Below, one piece after another: positions 8,463-17,054 of a DNA stretch of 64,000 bases; the stretch's first letter is position 1; every line of letters begins with the position of its first letter. The notes below the pieces were generated by a model that was not told where the DNA came from, ran no database searches, and was given only the letters and a program-made list of their open reading frames with translations. Both the position numbers and the translations under genes were made by a program. The DNA is from Kurthia sibirica (GTDB taxonomy: Bacteria > Bacillota > Bacilli > Bacillales_A > Planococcaceae), in contig NZ_QFVR01000011.1 of NCBI RefSeq assembly GCF_003143975.1, positions 1-64,000 of the forward strand, written 5' to 3'.

Positions 8463-9433
8463 TTATCATCTATCATTTGATTGCTAGCACGCTTGGTTTA
8501 CTACTGGATCGAGTAATTGGCGATCCACCAAAGTTACCACATCCCGTGCGTTGGATTGGCACGGCGATTCAAGCATTAACACACTGTTTAAACAATGGTA
8601 CACGACGTTTTTTCAAAGGTGTATTATTAACGACGATTGTCGTAGGGTCGGTGCTCATCATCGTGCTTGTCATCAGTGTCATAACATATCGTATTCATTG
8701 GTTGCTCTATCTAGTCGTCCAAACTATTTTTATCATGATTGGTCTCGCGCAAAAATCATTAGCCGAAGCTGCACTAGCAGTGTATGAACCATTACTCGAC
8801 AAGCATATTGTCGAAGCGCGCGACAAGTTATCATGGATTGTTGGACGCGATACAGCGCAATTAAATGAAGCCGATATTACACGAGGTGTCGTTGAAACGG
8901 TGTCGGAAAACACAAGCGATGGTGTAACAGCTCCATTATTTTGGGCATTTATTTTTGGAGCGACAGGTTTATGGGTCTATAAAGCAATCAACACATTGGA
9001 TTCCATGGTCGGGTATAGAAATGAACGTTTTCAGTACTTTGGTAAATGTTCTGCAAAATTAGATGATATCGTAAACTATATTCCAAGTCGTTTGACCGGT
9101 TTTCTCATTATTTTATGTACGCGGCATACATCTGAATATTCATTGAAGGAGCGTTTGAAAAATTGGGCCATCGATGCGTCAAAACACCCAAGTCCAAACA
9201 GCGGTTATTTAGAAGCAGCGACAGCCTATCAATTGGGTATTCAGCTAGGTGGCATCAACTACTATGAAGGAATTGCATCACATCGTGCGACGATGGGGCA
9301 ACCTGTGAGCATCTTGTCTCATCGACATATTAAAGCAGTTATTCAACAAATGCATCAAGTGGTTTTTGCTTTTTGGTGCGTATTAACAAGTGTAGGAGGC
9401 ATCATTATTTATGTTACCCAACCATGGAGCTAA
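8459..9433 (+). CDS. cbiB: Adenosylcobinamide-phosphate synthase (CbiB)
   Basis: A 324-residue integral membrane enzyme that joins (R)-1-aminopropan-2-ol phosphate to adenosylcobyric acid. Family features are LLDRVIGDPPKLPHPVRWIG at the N-terminus, VSENTSDGVTAPLFW in the centre, YKAINTLDSMVGYRNERF and HPSPNSGYLEAATA. Several transmembrane segments are visible. It uses a GTG start overlapping the btuD-cbiZ stop, and its 3' end overlaps cobD by 23 bases. It takes the cobyric acid that CbiZ would release. Confidence 0.95.
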   Translation: MIIIYHLIASTLGLLLDRVIGDPPKLPHPVRWIGTAIQALTHCLNNGTRRFFKGVLLTTIVVGSVLIIVLVISVITYRIHWLLYLVVQTIFIMIGLAQKSLAEAALAVYEPLLDKHIVEARDKLSWIVGRDTAQLNEADITRGVVETVSENTSDGVTAPLFWAFIFGATGLWVYKAINTLDSMVGYRNERFQYFGKCSAKLDDIVNYIPSRLTGFLIILCTRHTSEYSLKERLKNWAIDASKHPSPNSGYLEAATAYQLGIQLGGINYYEGIASHRATMGQPVSILSHRHIKAVIQQMHQVVFAFWCVLTSVGGIIIYVTQPWS

Positions 9434-10496
9434 TCCACAATTAATTTTCGAAAAATTGAAAATACCGCTACCAACTCATATAAATGATTTTAGTGAAAAT
9501 ATTAATTTTGCAGGTATACCTCAAACAATCCAACAAGGATGGAATGAGCTGTTACCTCTAATTGAAAAGTATCCACATCCAGATGGTGAACCATTTCGAT
9601 CAGCGATTGCTGATTATCATGCCATTGAAAAAAAGAATGTCTTCGTTGGAAATGGTGCGGCTGAAATTTTCACTTTACTCGCCAATGTATTAGCACATAA
9701 AAAAGTAATCATCGTTCATCCAACATTTTCGGAATATGAGCAAGCACTGAAAGCTCATCATGCTGAAATAATTCATATAACAGTGGAAAATATCGTTGAA
9801 TGGCAATTGCCAATAGAACGTTTGAAACGTCAGATGATCAAGGCAGATGCACTCTTTTTATGTACGCCAAATAACCCAACAGGTGTTTTACCACCGCGTC
9901 AACAATTACTTGAATTACTGGCATGGGGTCAACAACAACAATGTCTTGTTATTTTGGATGAAGCATTCATCGATTGGGTTGATGAAAAGCAATCACTTAT
10001 TGTACAAGTAGCAAACAATGACTATTTATGTATTACACGCTCGATGACAAAAATGTATAGTATAGCGGGTCTTCGCCTAGGTTATGCAGTGACGTCACAA
10101 GCACTTGTTACAGAGATGGGGAAATATGCTAGTCAGTGGCATGTTAACGCATTATCAGCTGTAATCGGGGTGCAATGCTTGGGTGAGCAAGAGTATGTTG
10201 CGGCGACGATTGAACAATGTACGAAGCAACGTCGCTATTTTACAGAATTTTTACAGAAAAATGGATGTATAACGACAAATAGCTGCACAAATTTTATTTG
10301 TTTTCAGTTACCTCAACCAGAAAAATCACAAACTTTCTACTTGGATATGTTACTAAAGGGCATCATCGTACGTCATACTGAAAATTTTCGTGGTCTTGAT
10401 GGTCAATGGTTTAGAATTGGTATGAAAACGAGCGAACAAATGGCCTTACTTGAAATGGAGATGACGCAATGGCTCACTCACCAATCATTTTTATAA
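9411..10496 (+). CDS. cobD: L-threonine-O-3-phosphate decarboxylase (CobD, class I PLP aminotransferase fold)
   Basis: A 361-residue PLP enzyme related to histidinol-phosphate aminotransferase. Visible are FVGNGAAEIF, the CTPNNPTGVLPPR loop, DEAFIDW and the Schiff-base lysine context SMTKMYSIAGLRLGY. In this operon it most likely decarboxylates threonine phosphate to aminopropanol phosphate for CbiB, rather than making histidine. AGGAGG precedes the ATG, which lies inside cbiB. It ends overlapping cobU by 28 bases. A HisC identity is the alternative, but the tight cob context argues against it. Confidence 0.9.
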   Translation: MLPNHGANPQLIFEKLKIPLPTHINDFSENINFAGIPQTIQQGWNELLPLIEKYPHPDGEPFRSAIADYHAIEKKNVFVGNGAAEIFTLLANVLAHKKVIIVHPTFSEYEQALKAHHAEIIHITVENIVEWQLPIERLKRQMIKADALFLCTPNNPTGVLPPRQQLLELLAWGQQQQCLVILDEAFIDWVDEKQSLIVQVANNDYLCITRSMTKMYSIAGLRLGYAVTSQALVTEMGKYASQWHVNALSAVIGVQCLGEQEYVAATIEQCTKQRRYFTEFLQKNGCITTNSCTNFICFQLPQPEKSQTFYLDMLLKGIIVRHTENFRGLDGQWFRIGMKTSEQMALLEMEMTQWLTHQSFL

Positions 10497-11059
10497 CAGG
10501 TGGTGTGCGCAGTGGTAAAAGTCATTTTGCAGAACAGCAAGCACATACTATTGCCAAAAAGCAGGGACGTAATCTCGTCTATTTGGCGACAGCGGTATCA
10601 TTTGATGTTGAAATGACAGCAAGAATCGAGCGTCACAAATTGGAGCGAAAGGATGATGGGTGGCGAACAATCGAACAATCGAGCCAGCTACCAACACTTG
10701 CTAAAAAATTGCAAGATTGTGATCTTGTTTTATGGGATTGCGTGACGACCTGGTTGACGAATGAACTCTATGTGAGAGCCAGTGACTCTGCTTCCGTCGC
10801 TTGGCAGAACCCGCATCATTTTGCAGGGATGATTGAACGCACGAAGCACTTTATTATGCTGCTCCAATCGCGACAAATTCCATTGGTTATCGTATCCAAT
10901 GAAGTGCTAGATGAGCGGATAAGTCGGTCACGAGAAGTCTTGTTTTTTCAACAGCAACTGGGCCAATTTCATCAGTGGCTTGTTGCGCTAAGTACACAAG
11001 CAATTGAAATGGATTATTCCCTTCCTTATTATTGGAAAAAGGATGGTGACGTTTTATGA
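10469..11059 (+). CDS. cobU: Adenosylcobinamide kinase / adenosylcobinamide-phosphate guanylyltransferase
   Basis: A 196-residue cytoplasmic bifunctional enzyme that phosphorylates adenosylcobinamide and then forms AdoCbi-GDP. The P-loop ITGGVRSGKS (residues 9-18) and the EMTARIERHKLER segment, whose His-56 corresponds to the guanylylated His of CobU, are both present, as is VIVSNEV. The C-terminal part is unusual: after SNEV it reads LDERISRSREVLFF, where CobU normally continues with a GxGIVP segment. A smaller paralogue downstream has that segment. The gene overlaps cobD and cobS. Confidence 0.88.
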   Translation: MAHSPIIFITGGVRSGKSHFAEQQAHTIAKKQGRNLVYLATAVSFDVEMTARIERHKLERKDDGWRTIEQSSQLPTLAKKLQDCDLVLWDCVTTWLTNELYVRASDSASVAWQNPHHFAGMIERTKHFIMLLQSRQIPLVIVSNEVLDERISRSREVLFFQQQLGQFHQWLVALSTQAIEMDYSLPYYWKKDGDVL

Positions 11060-11820
11060 AGGGCTTGTTACTGGCATTACAATTTTTTACCATTATACCA
11101 ATTCATAAGGAATTACCGATGACGAAGCGACATATTACTACGATGTTCTGTCTATTACCCTATATTGGTGCTTTGATTGGTTGTCTAGCGGCAGTATTAT
11201 GGTGGCTGACAGAAAATTATTTGGATTTTTCTCCACTCTTAACGGGCTTTTTAATCGTTTTTTTCTTCGTCATTATGACGGGAGGACTTCATTTAGATGG
11301 TTTTGTAGATATGAGTGATTCTTATTTTTCGTATCGTAGTATGGAAAAAAGACAGCAAATATTAGCGGATCCACGCATCGGTGCTTTTGGTGCCATGGCG
11401 CTATTATTTATTGTCTTAGCCAAAATCATTATCATCATTGAACTATTGCAACAGCAGCAGTTAACATGGTATTGGCTGCTCTTTATTCCGTTTCTTGCTC
11501 GCAGTGGCATGGCGCTCTATTTAATACAAACGCCAGCTGCACGTTCGGATGGTCTGGGCGCATTTTTTAAAGGAAAGATTGCTAGATCGCCATTTATAAG
11601 TATGACGCTATTATCGCTCGCAATCGGTACAATTAGCCTAATAGGGTGGAGTGAAAATAGTGTGATTCCCCTTATCTTAGTAGGCCTTACACTTGCTGCA
11701 AGTTATTTTTTTCGGTATTGGACAAAGAAAAATTTTAATGGTAGCTCTGGCGATTTATTTGGTGCTTTTATTGAAGGGATGGAGGTAGTATTATGGCTAA
11801 GCCTTTTATGCTTACTCTAA
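11056..11820 (+). CDS. cobS: Adenosylcobinamide-GDP ribazoletransferase (cobalamin synthase)
   Basis: A 254-residue polytopic membrane protein that joins AdoCbi-GDP to alpha-ribazole or its phosphate, the last assembly step of the nucleotide loop. The start LLLALQFFTIIPI, the motif TGGLHLDGFVDMSD and DPRIGAFGAMAL are diagnostic of CobS. Five to seven hydrophobic segments are seen. Start and stop overlap cobU (4 bases) and cobC (28 bases), so it is co-translated. Confidence 0.96.
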   Translation: MKGLLLALQFFTIIPIHKELPMTKRHITTMFCLLPYIGALIGCLAAVLWWLTENYLDFSPLLTGFLIVFFFVIMTGGLHLDGFVDMSDSYFSYRSMEKRQQILADPRIGAFGAMALLFIVLAKIIIIIELLQQQQLTWYWLLFIPFLARSGMALYLIQTPAARSDGLGAFFKGKIARSPFISMTLLSLAIGTISLIGWSENSVIPLILVGLTLAASYFFRYWTKKNFNGSSGDLFGAFIEGMEVVLWLSLLCLL

Positions 11821-12386
11821 TACGTCATGCTAAAACAAAAAGTAATGTGGAACGACGTTATTTAGGATGGACAGATGAAGCGATTTTACAACAGTGTTTA
11901 CCCCTTATAGATCAGGAGTTGCCCCTTGTATATGGCAGCGATTTGAAACGTTGCCAACAAACAGCAGCTGCTTACTTTCCACACGCAACCTACCGTGCCA
12001 TCACTGATTTTCGTGAATCGAATTTTGGGGATTTCGAAGGTTGTACATATGAAGATTTACAGTTTAGACCACAATACAGAAATTGGATTGATGCACCAAT
12101 GTATAGAGCGCCACCCAATGGGGAGACATTAGTGCAGTTAATCGCACGTGTACGGCGAGGATTACGCAATATCACGGAATCATCACATGCCACCATTCTG
12201 TTACATGGCGGCTCGTTGCGTGCAGTGCTTATACAATTTTCACCGCAATTATCAGACTTTTGGCAATGGCAAATTGAGCATGATGAGCAATATAAGTTAC
12301 GTTGGTCAAGCTTTCAGGCATTTAAGGAGGGACAGCGATGCATATCATTATCGGTGGAGCCTTTAATGGTAAAGGACGATATATAA
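11793..12386 (+). CDS. cobC: Histidine phosphatase, probable alpha-ribazole-5'-phosphate phosphatase
   Basis: A 197-residue phosphoglycerate-mutase-like protein. The signature LIRHAKTKSN supplies the catalytic His-12, followed by the GWTDEAI loop. RESNFGDFEGCTYEDL and LLHGGSLRAVL (second His) complete the active site. In the operon it is expected to remove the 5' phosphate from alpha-ribazole phosphate or from adenosylcobalamin phosphate. GGAGGT lies before the ATG within cobS. The substrate is inferred from context. Confidence 0.88.
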   Translation: MAKPFMLTLIRHAKTKSNVERRYLGWTDEAILQQCLPLIDQELPLVYGSDLKRCQQTAAAYFPHATYRAITDFRESNFGDFEGCTYEDLQFRPQYRNWIDAPMYRAPPNGETLVQLIARVRRGLRNITESSHATILLHGGSLRAVLIQFSPQLSDFWQWQIEHDEQYKLRWSSFQAFKEGQRCISLSVEPLMVKDDI

Positions 12387-12742
12387 GGACTGTACTTAGT
12401 GAAGATTTGGTGCATTATATAAACTTACAGCAGTTGGGAAGCTGCCAGATTCATTATGATGTACTTGTTATTAGCGAGATTGAGAGCTATGTAGAGAATC
12501 AACTGACAACATCTAGTGATGAGTTAGTACTTGCCCAACAGATTTTTGAGAAGTTAGTAGCGATAGATCATGTGTTACCAACGGTCTATATTATTTTAGA
12601 AGATATCGGTCGTGGTATTGTGCCCATTGATATAAAACAGCGTCAACTACGCGATGTGCAAGGACGATTAAACCAAATGTTATTTCAATATGCACAACAC
12701 ATTACACGTCTATGGTATGGCATTCCACAACAAATAAAATAG
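12338..12742 (+). CDS. Small CobU-like paralogue, probably not a complete kinase/guanylyltransferase
   Basis: A 134-residue protein. The N-terminus MHIIIGGAFNGKGRY recalls the CobU P-loop but lacks the Ser/Thr after GK. The C-terminal half matches the CobU tail: EDIGRGIVPID, RQLRDVQGRLNQMLFQYA, then TRLWYGIPQQIK. The guanylylated-His segment (RIxxHxxxR) is missing. GGAGGG lies before the ATG inside cobC. The full-length CobU four genes upstream has the P-loop and His but a deviant tail, so the two might complement one another. That is inference; it could equally be a degenerate duplicate. Confidence 0.75.
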   Translation: MHIIIGGAFNGKGRYIRTVLSEDLVHYINLQQLGSCQIHYDVLVISEIESYVENQLTTSSDELVLAQQIFEKLVAIDHVLPTVYIILEDIGRGIVPIDIKQRQLRDVQGRLNQMLFQYAQHITRLWYGIPQQIK

Positions 12743-12759
12743 TAGAGAGAAGGATAAAA

Positions 12760-13362
12760 ATGAATTTATATACACGTACGGGTGACAAAGGAAAGACAAG
12801 TTTAATCGGAGGGCGAGTGGATAAGGATGATGCTCGCATTGAGGCTTACGGTACGATTGATGAGTTAAACTCTTTCATCGGTAAAGCAATAACAGAATTG
12901 GATCCACAAGTTTTTGAGGATATGCTCGTCGATTTAGAGGCTATTCAAAATGAGTTGTTTGATTGTGGTGGTGATTTAGCAAATGTTATGAAGGAACGCC
13001 AGTACAAAATGACCGATGCACCGATTGAAGTAATGGAGGGGCGTATTGATATTTTGATGGATGAGCCACCAATGTTGGAAAAATTCATTTTACCCGGAGG
13101 AACGCCAGCTGCAGCAACACTGCATATTGCTCGTACGATTACACGTCGCGCAGAACGTCAAATGGTGACTCTTTTTAAACAGCATGAAGAAGGCGAAGTA
13201 CCGATGGTCGTGCAACGTTATTTAAATCGTCTATCAGATTATTTATTTGCCGCAGCGCGCGTCGCGAATTCACGTGTCGATGTTGCTGATATTGAATATG
13301 CAAGAAGTGCCAACGTATTTAAGGACGGTGGACGTTCTAAAAAATCACAGGAAGACAAATAA
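12760..13362 (+). CDS. pduO: Cob(I)alamin adenosyltransferase, PduO type
   Basis: A 200-residue enzyme of the PduO/MMAB family that transfers the adenosyl group of ATP to cob(I)alamin or cobinamide. The N-terminal YTRTGDKGKTSLIGG and GTIDELNSFIG, the FILPGG segment and the ARTITRRAER helix are typical. I chose ATG 12760, which has GAGAAGG upstream; the longer frame from 12712 would add residues overlapping the previous gene and delay the family N-terminus. It provides the AdoCbl form needed by IcmF, encoded about 9 kb downstream. Confidence 0.95.
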   Translation: MNLYTRTGDKGKTSLIGGRVDKDDARIEAYGTIDELNSFIGKAITELDPQVFEDMLVDLEAIQNELFDCGGDLANVMKERQYKMTDAPIEVMEGRIDILMDEPPMLEKFILPGGTPAAATLHIARTITRRAERQMVTLFKQHEEGEVPMVVQRYLNRLSDYLFAAARVANSRVDVADIEYARSANVFKDGGRSKKSQEDK

Positions 13363-13366
13363 AGGC

Positions 13367-13858
13367 ATGGCTAAAACAAAATTATTGACGACAACTGCTT
13401 TGATTGCGGCCTTATGTGTCGTTGGTTCCTTTATTAAGATACCTGTTCCACCGGGGACACCCGCATTAGATGCGGCCCCTGCCTTTTTGAGTATCGCCTT
13501 TTTACCAGCACCCTTTGCAGCAGCAGCAGGCATTATTGGGCATTTAGCAACAGCGCTAACATCAGGATTTCCATTAACATTGCCGTTGCATCTTTTAATT
13601 GCAGCTGAAATGGGGATCGTCGTACTTGGCGCGGCATTATTATATCGTGCGGGTATGAAAAAAATAGCTTGGTTGTGGATTATTATTGCAAATGGTATTT
13701 TATCGCCCCTGCCTTTTTATTTTATTTTATCAAAGGCAATCTATAGTGCCATCGCGCCAGGTATTTTGATGGCCACACTCATCAATGTTGGAGTAGCGGT
13801 CCTTGCAATGCCGATGCTGCAGAAAGTTTTTCAACGCAGAGGAGCAAATATATTATGA
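13367..13858 (+). CDS. cblT: ECF-type S component, probable alpha-ribazole transporter CblT
   Basis: A 163-residue integral membrane protein with five to six hydrophobic segments, the size and layout of an ECF transporter substrate-capture component. The segment KIPVPPGTPALDAAPAFLSI and a later PLHLL are seen. The ATG at 13367 follows the pduO stop by 4 bases and gives a sensible N-terminus; an earlier in-frame ATG lies deep inside pduO. Being directly upstream of cblS in a cob operon makes it the alpha-ribazole importer CblT known from Firmicutes. Energising ECF A/T proteins would be encoded elsewhere. Confidence 0.82.
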   Translation: MAKTKLLTTTALIAALCVVGSFIKIPVPPGTPALDAAPAFLSIAFLPAPFAAAAGIIGHLATALTSGFPLTLPLHLLIAAEMGIVVLGAALLYRAGMKKIAWLWIIIANGILSPLPFYFILSKAIYSAIAPGILMATLINVGVAVLAMPMLQKVFQRRGANIL

Positions 13859-14535
13859 GAAATGCGATTGTCATCGACGAGCTTGTCATAACATCTGATA
13901 ATGCCGGTGCTATTGGTCAAAAGGACTTGGATGTGGTGCAGGTACCTGATGATGTGACGAGTTACTATTCTGCTCGTGTCACACTGCTCGAACAATTAGC
14001 AGCAGGAGCGCTACCTCATACTATTATTATGTTGAATTTTTCAAGTGTGGAAGCGTGGCCTCGTTATATAGTAGGTATTGAACGCTTATTTAGTGAGTTG
14101 TCCCTGCCATTACCTACTATTCAAGGGAGTACGGAATCGAATATTCCTACGTTACAATCCGCTATTGGTTTGACGATGATTGGTCGACGAGTCTTTAAAA
14201 AAACCGCATACGATTTCGTAGACTTACAGTGGTATAGCTATGGTATACCGCTTGTTGGGCAACAACTTTTAGAGCATGTGGATGCTAGTGCAAGTATCAA
14301 AACAATTATTGCAGCATTACAAGATGATATAATTGAACAAATAATTCCTGTTGGTTCCAAAGGCATAAAATATGAAATCAAGCAATTGCTTGATGTGAAC
14401 CTAGAGCAAGGTGATTTACCATTTAATATCGATGCCTCTGCTGGGCCATCAACCGTTGTTATTTTAGGTTTAAAAAAGCAATCAGCAACTTTAATCGAGC
14501 AACAATTTCCAGCGTATTTACACAGATTGATATAA
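13855..14535 (+). CDS. cblS: Alpha-ribazole kinase CblS (PurM/AIR-synthase-like ATP-binding protein)
   Basis: A 226-residue soluble protein with features of the CblS group: DELVITSDNAGAIGQKDLD near the N-terminus, LLEQLAAGALPHTIIMLNF and IQGSTESNIPTLQSAIG. These resemble the ATP-binding fold of AIR synthase relatives. CblS phosphorylates imported alpha-ribazole to alpha-ribazole phosphate, replacing the CobT route. No cobT is seen in the window. The gene overlaps cblT by 4 bases and is followed by a terminator, so it closes the operon. Confidence 0.82.
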   Translation: MRNAIVIDELVITSDNAGAIGQKDLDVVQVPDDVTSYYSARVTLLEQLAAGALPHTIIMLNFSSVEAWPRYIVGIERLFSELSLPLPTIQGSTESNIPTLQSAIGLTMIGRRVFKKTAYDFVDLQWYSYGIPLVGQQLLEHVDASASIKTIIAALQDDIIEQIIPVGSKGIKYEIKQLLDVNLEQGDLPFNIDASAGPSTVVILGLKKQSATLIEQQFPAYLHRLI

Positions 14536-14548
14536 TATTGAAAAAATG

Positions 14549-14586
14549 AAAGACATTAGGAAAAAGAAAACTAATGTCTTTTTTTA
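14549..14586 (+). terminator. Intrinsic terminator of the cobalamin salvage operon
   Basis: A perfect 11-bp stem (14549-14559 with 14571-14581) followed by T residues, 13 bases after the cblS stop. Confidence 0.85.
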
Positions 14587-14656
14587 TTTGATTTAAAAGG
14601 AAAATTGATAACTTCGAGCATAAATAAAAGATTAATGAGCATATAATGGAAATTCA

Positions 14657-14686
14657 TTGACTGAATAGCTATTCATAAACTACAAT
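14657..14686 (+). promoter_or_regulatory. Sigma-A-type promoter for fadF
   Basis: TTGACT (14657-14662), an 18-base spacer and TACAAT (14681-14686). It is followed by an 80-base leader to the fadF start. Two palindromes overlap it (separate entry). Confidence 0.7.
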
Positions 14687-14696
14687 ACTAGTATTG
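14662..14696. promoter_or_regulatory. Two 14-bp perfect palindromes over the fadF promoter (operator candidates)
   Basis: TGAATAGCTATTCA (14662-14675) sits in the promoter spacer and CAATACTAGTATTG (14683-14696) covers the -10 and start region. Their centres are 21 bp apart, two helical turns. The TGAAT/ATTCA half-sites recall the FadR operator of Bacillus fatty acid genes, though the spacing is shorter. The binding protein is unknown. Confidence 0.6.
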
Positions 14697-14768
14697 AAGG
14701 CGTTTTAAATACACATAAATATGGCAATAAAAATTATTTTTCTTAATGCCATAAAGGGGGAAGAACAA

Positions 14769-16919
14769 ATGAATGGGTTACTAGTGGTCAACTGGGTGCT
14801 GTTTTTTGCAGTTGTTCTTTATGCCGGTTATCTATTTCTTTATTTGCTTAAAACGCGTTATGACTTTATTAAATTAGGTAAAAAAACTGATTTTGATCAT
14901 AATGTGAAAGCGCGATTGAAGAAAATATGGGTGATGGTTTTTGGACAAAAAAAATTATTGAAGGATAAGAAAAGTGGCATCATGCATATGATGTTCTTCT
15001 ACGGATTTATTCTCGTACAGTTTGGGGCGATTGATTTTATTTGGAAGGGGTTAAAACCAGGTTCACATCTTCCATTTGGTCCTGTTTATCCTTATTTTAC
15101 GTTTTTCCAAGAAATTGTCACAGTTGTTATTTTAATAGCTGTCGTATGGGCATTTTATAGAAGATATGTAGAGAAGCTTGTACGGTTAAAACGGAATTTT
15201 AAATCGGGCCTCGTATTAATTTTTATTGGTGGTCTAATGGTAACGGTATTAATGGGGAATGGTATGGGTCTTATCTGGCACGGCGAAGCTGGAGTATGGA
15301 CAGAACCAATTGCATCTGGAATTGCTGCATTATTCAGTTTCCTACCAGTTACAGCAGCTGCGGTCGTGTTTTATACGATGTGGTGGATTCATTTATTGAT
15401 TCTTTTAACTTTCTTAATCTATGTGCCACAATCAAAGCATGCGCATTTAATCGCGGGACCAATCAATGTATACTTCAACCGTATCGGGCAAGTGGGCAAG
15501 CTAACGCCTATTAATTTTGATGCGATGGAAGAGGCAGATGAAGAAGGTGCAGAAGAAGAAATACCATCTTTTGGTGTTGGTAAAATTGAAGATTTCACAC
15601 AACTACAATTAATCGACTTATATGCTTGTGTGGAATGTGGACGTTGTACGAATATGTGTCCAGCAAGCGGCACAGGTAAAATGTTATCTCCGATGGATCT
15701 TATGACAAAATTACGAGACCATTTGACGTATAAAGGTAGCGTGCAAACAAGTCAAAAACCTTGGGTACCAGGATTTTTATTCAATAAATCAAAGGGCAAT
15801 CAACTCGTAATGGCTGCCGGTGCAGAAGGAGCTGTTATTGAAGATATTTATAGCCCTTCATTAATCGGAGATGTTATTACAGAGGAAGAAATTTGGGCTT
15901 GTACAACTTGTCGTAACTGTGAAGATCAGTGTCCAGTTATGAATGAACATGTTGAAAAAATCATCGACCTTCGTCGTTACTTAACGATGACAGAAGGTAA
16001 AGTAAACCCGGATGCACAGCGTGCAATGTCTAATATTGAACGTCAAGGTAATCCGTGGGGCATTAACCGCAAGGAAAAAGAAGCTTGGCGAGATCAACGT
16101 CCAGATATCAAGATTCCAACGGTGAAAGAAGTAGCAAAAGCAGGCGAAGAATTTGATTATCTATTATGGGTCGGCTCGATGGGATCATTTGATAGTCGCT
16201 CTCAAAAAATTGCACTATCATTTGCGCACTTAATGAATGAAGCGGGTGTGAAATTTGCGATTCTTGGCAATAAGGAGAAGAACTCAGGTGATACACCACG
16301 CCGTTTAGGCAATGAATTTTTATTCCAAGAATTAGCAGAGGCAAATAGTAAAGAATTTGAAAAAGCAGGCGTGACAAAAATTGTAACAATCGATCCACAT
16401 GCTTATAATATTTTTAAAAATGAATATCCTGATTTTGGCTGGCAGGGCGAAGTATATCATCATACAGAGTTACTATATCAGCTTGTTATGCACAAAAAAC
16501 TGAAACCACAACATGAAATCAATGAAACGATTACATTCCATGACTCTTGTTATTTAGGACGTTACAATGAAGTGTATGACGCACCACGCGAGCTGTTGCG
16601 AGCGATTCCTGGCGTGAAACTTGTTGAGATGGAGCGCAATCGTGAAAATGCAATGTGCTGTGGAGCAGGTGGTGGTTTAATGTGGATGGAAGAACATGTC
16701 GGTAATCGTGTCAATGTTGCCCGTACGGAGCAAGCATTGGCTGTTAAACCGGATATTATTTCATCGGGTTGTCCATATTGCTTAACGATGTTATCCGATG
16801 GAACGAAGGCGATTGAAGTGGAAGATCAAGTAGGTACGTATGATGTAGCAGAGCTTTTAGAGCGTTCAATCTTTGGCGAATCATATACACCGCCAGTAGT
16901 TGAGGAAGTTACACAATAA
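14769..16919 (+). CDS. fadF: Membrane-bound iron-sulfur oxidoreductase of fatty acid oxidation (FadF)
   Basis: A 716-residue protein. The N-terminal about 240 residues contain five to six membrane segments. Two 4Fe-4S ferredoxin motifs follow: CVECGRCTNMCP near residue 290 and CTTCRNCEDQCP near residue 380. The C-terminal heterodisulfide-reductase-like CCG modules include SCYLGRYN, CCGAGGG and SGCPYC. It likely passes electrons from acyl-CoA dehydrogenases via ETF to menaquinone. GGGGGAAG precedes the ATG at 14769; the longer frame from 14721 lacks a site. fadF beside acdA is the B. subtilis arrangement. Confidence 0.9.
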   Translation: MNGLLVVNWVLFFAVVLYAGYLFLYLLKTRYDFIKLGKKTDFDHNVKARLKKIWVMVFGQKKLLKDKKSGIMHMMFFYGFILVQFGAIDFIWKGLKPGSHLPFGPVYPYFTFFQEIVTVVILIAVVWAFYRRYVEKLVRLKRNFKSGLVLIFIGGLMVTVLMGNGMGLIWHGEAGVWTEPIASGIAALFSFLPVTAAAVVFYTMWWIHLLILLTFLIYVPQSKHAHLIAGPINVYFNRIGQVGKLTPINFDAMEEADEEGAEEEIPSFGVGKIEDFTQLQLIDLYACVECGRCTNMCPASGTGKMLSPMDLMTKLRDHLTYKGSVQTSQKPWVPGFLFNKSKGNQLVMAAGAEGAVIEDIYSPSLIGDVITEEEIWACTTCRNCEDQCPVMNEHVEKIIDLRRYLTMTEGKVNPDAQRAMSNIERQGNPWGINRKEKEAWRDQRPDIKIPTVKEVAKAGEEFDYLLWVGSMGSFDSRSQKIALSFAHLMNEAGVKFAILGNKEKNSGDTPRRLGNEFLFQELAEANSKEFEKAGVTKIVTIDPHAYNIFKNEYPDFGWQGEVYHHTELLYQLVMHKKLKPQHEINETITFHDSCYLGRYNEVYDAPRELLRAIPGVKLVEMERNRENAMCCGAGGGLMWMEEHVGNRVNVARTEQALAVKPDIISSGCPYCLTMLSDGTKAIEVEDQVGTYDVAELLERSIFGESYTPPVVEEVTQ

Positions 16920-17022
16920 AATACTTTCCTTAAAAATACATTTATACTATAATTATCAATATAGAGCATTACCAAGCAATGATTTTGACAGCAATGGTAT
17001 GTATTAATCATATCGTTTTAGA

Positions 17023-17054
17023 GGAGAGTGCGGGTGACCCACTCTCTTTCTTTT
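17023..17054 (+). terminator. Intrinsic terminator after fadF
   Basis: GAGAGT/ACTCTC outer stem with an inner GGG/CCC pair and a small loop (about 17024-17046), followed by a T-rich tract. It separates fadF from the thiolase operon. Confidence 0.7.
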
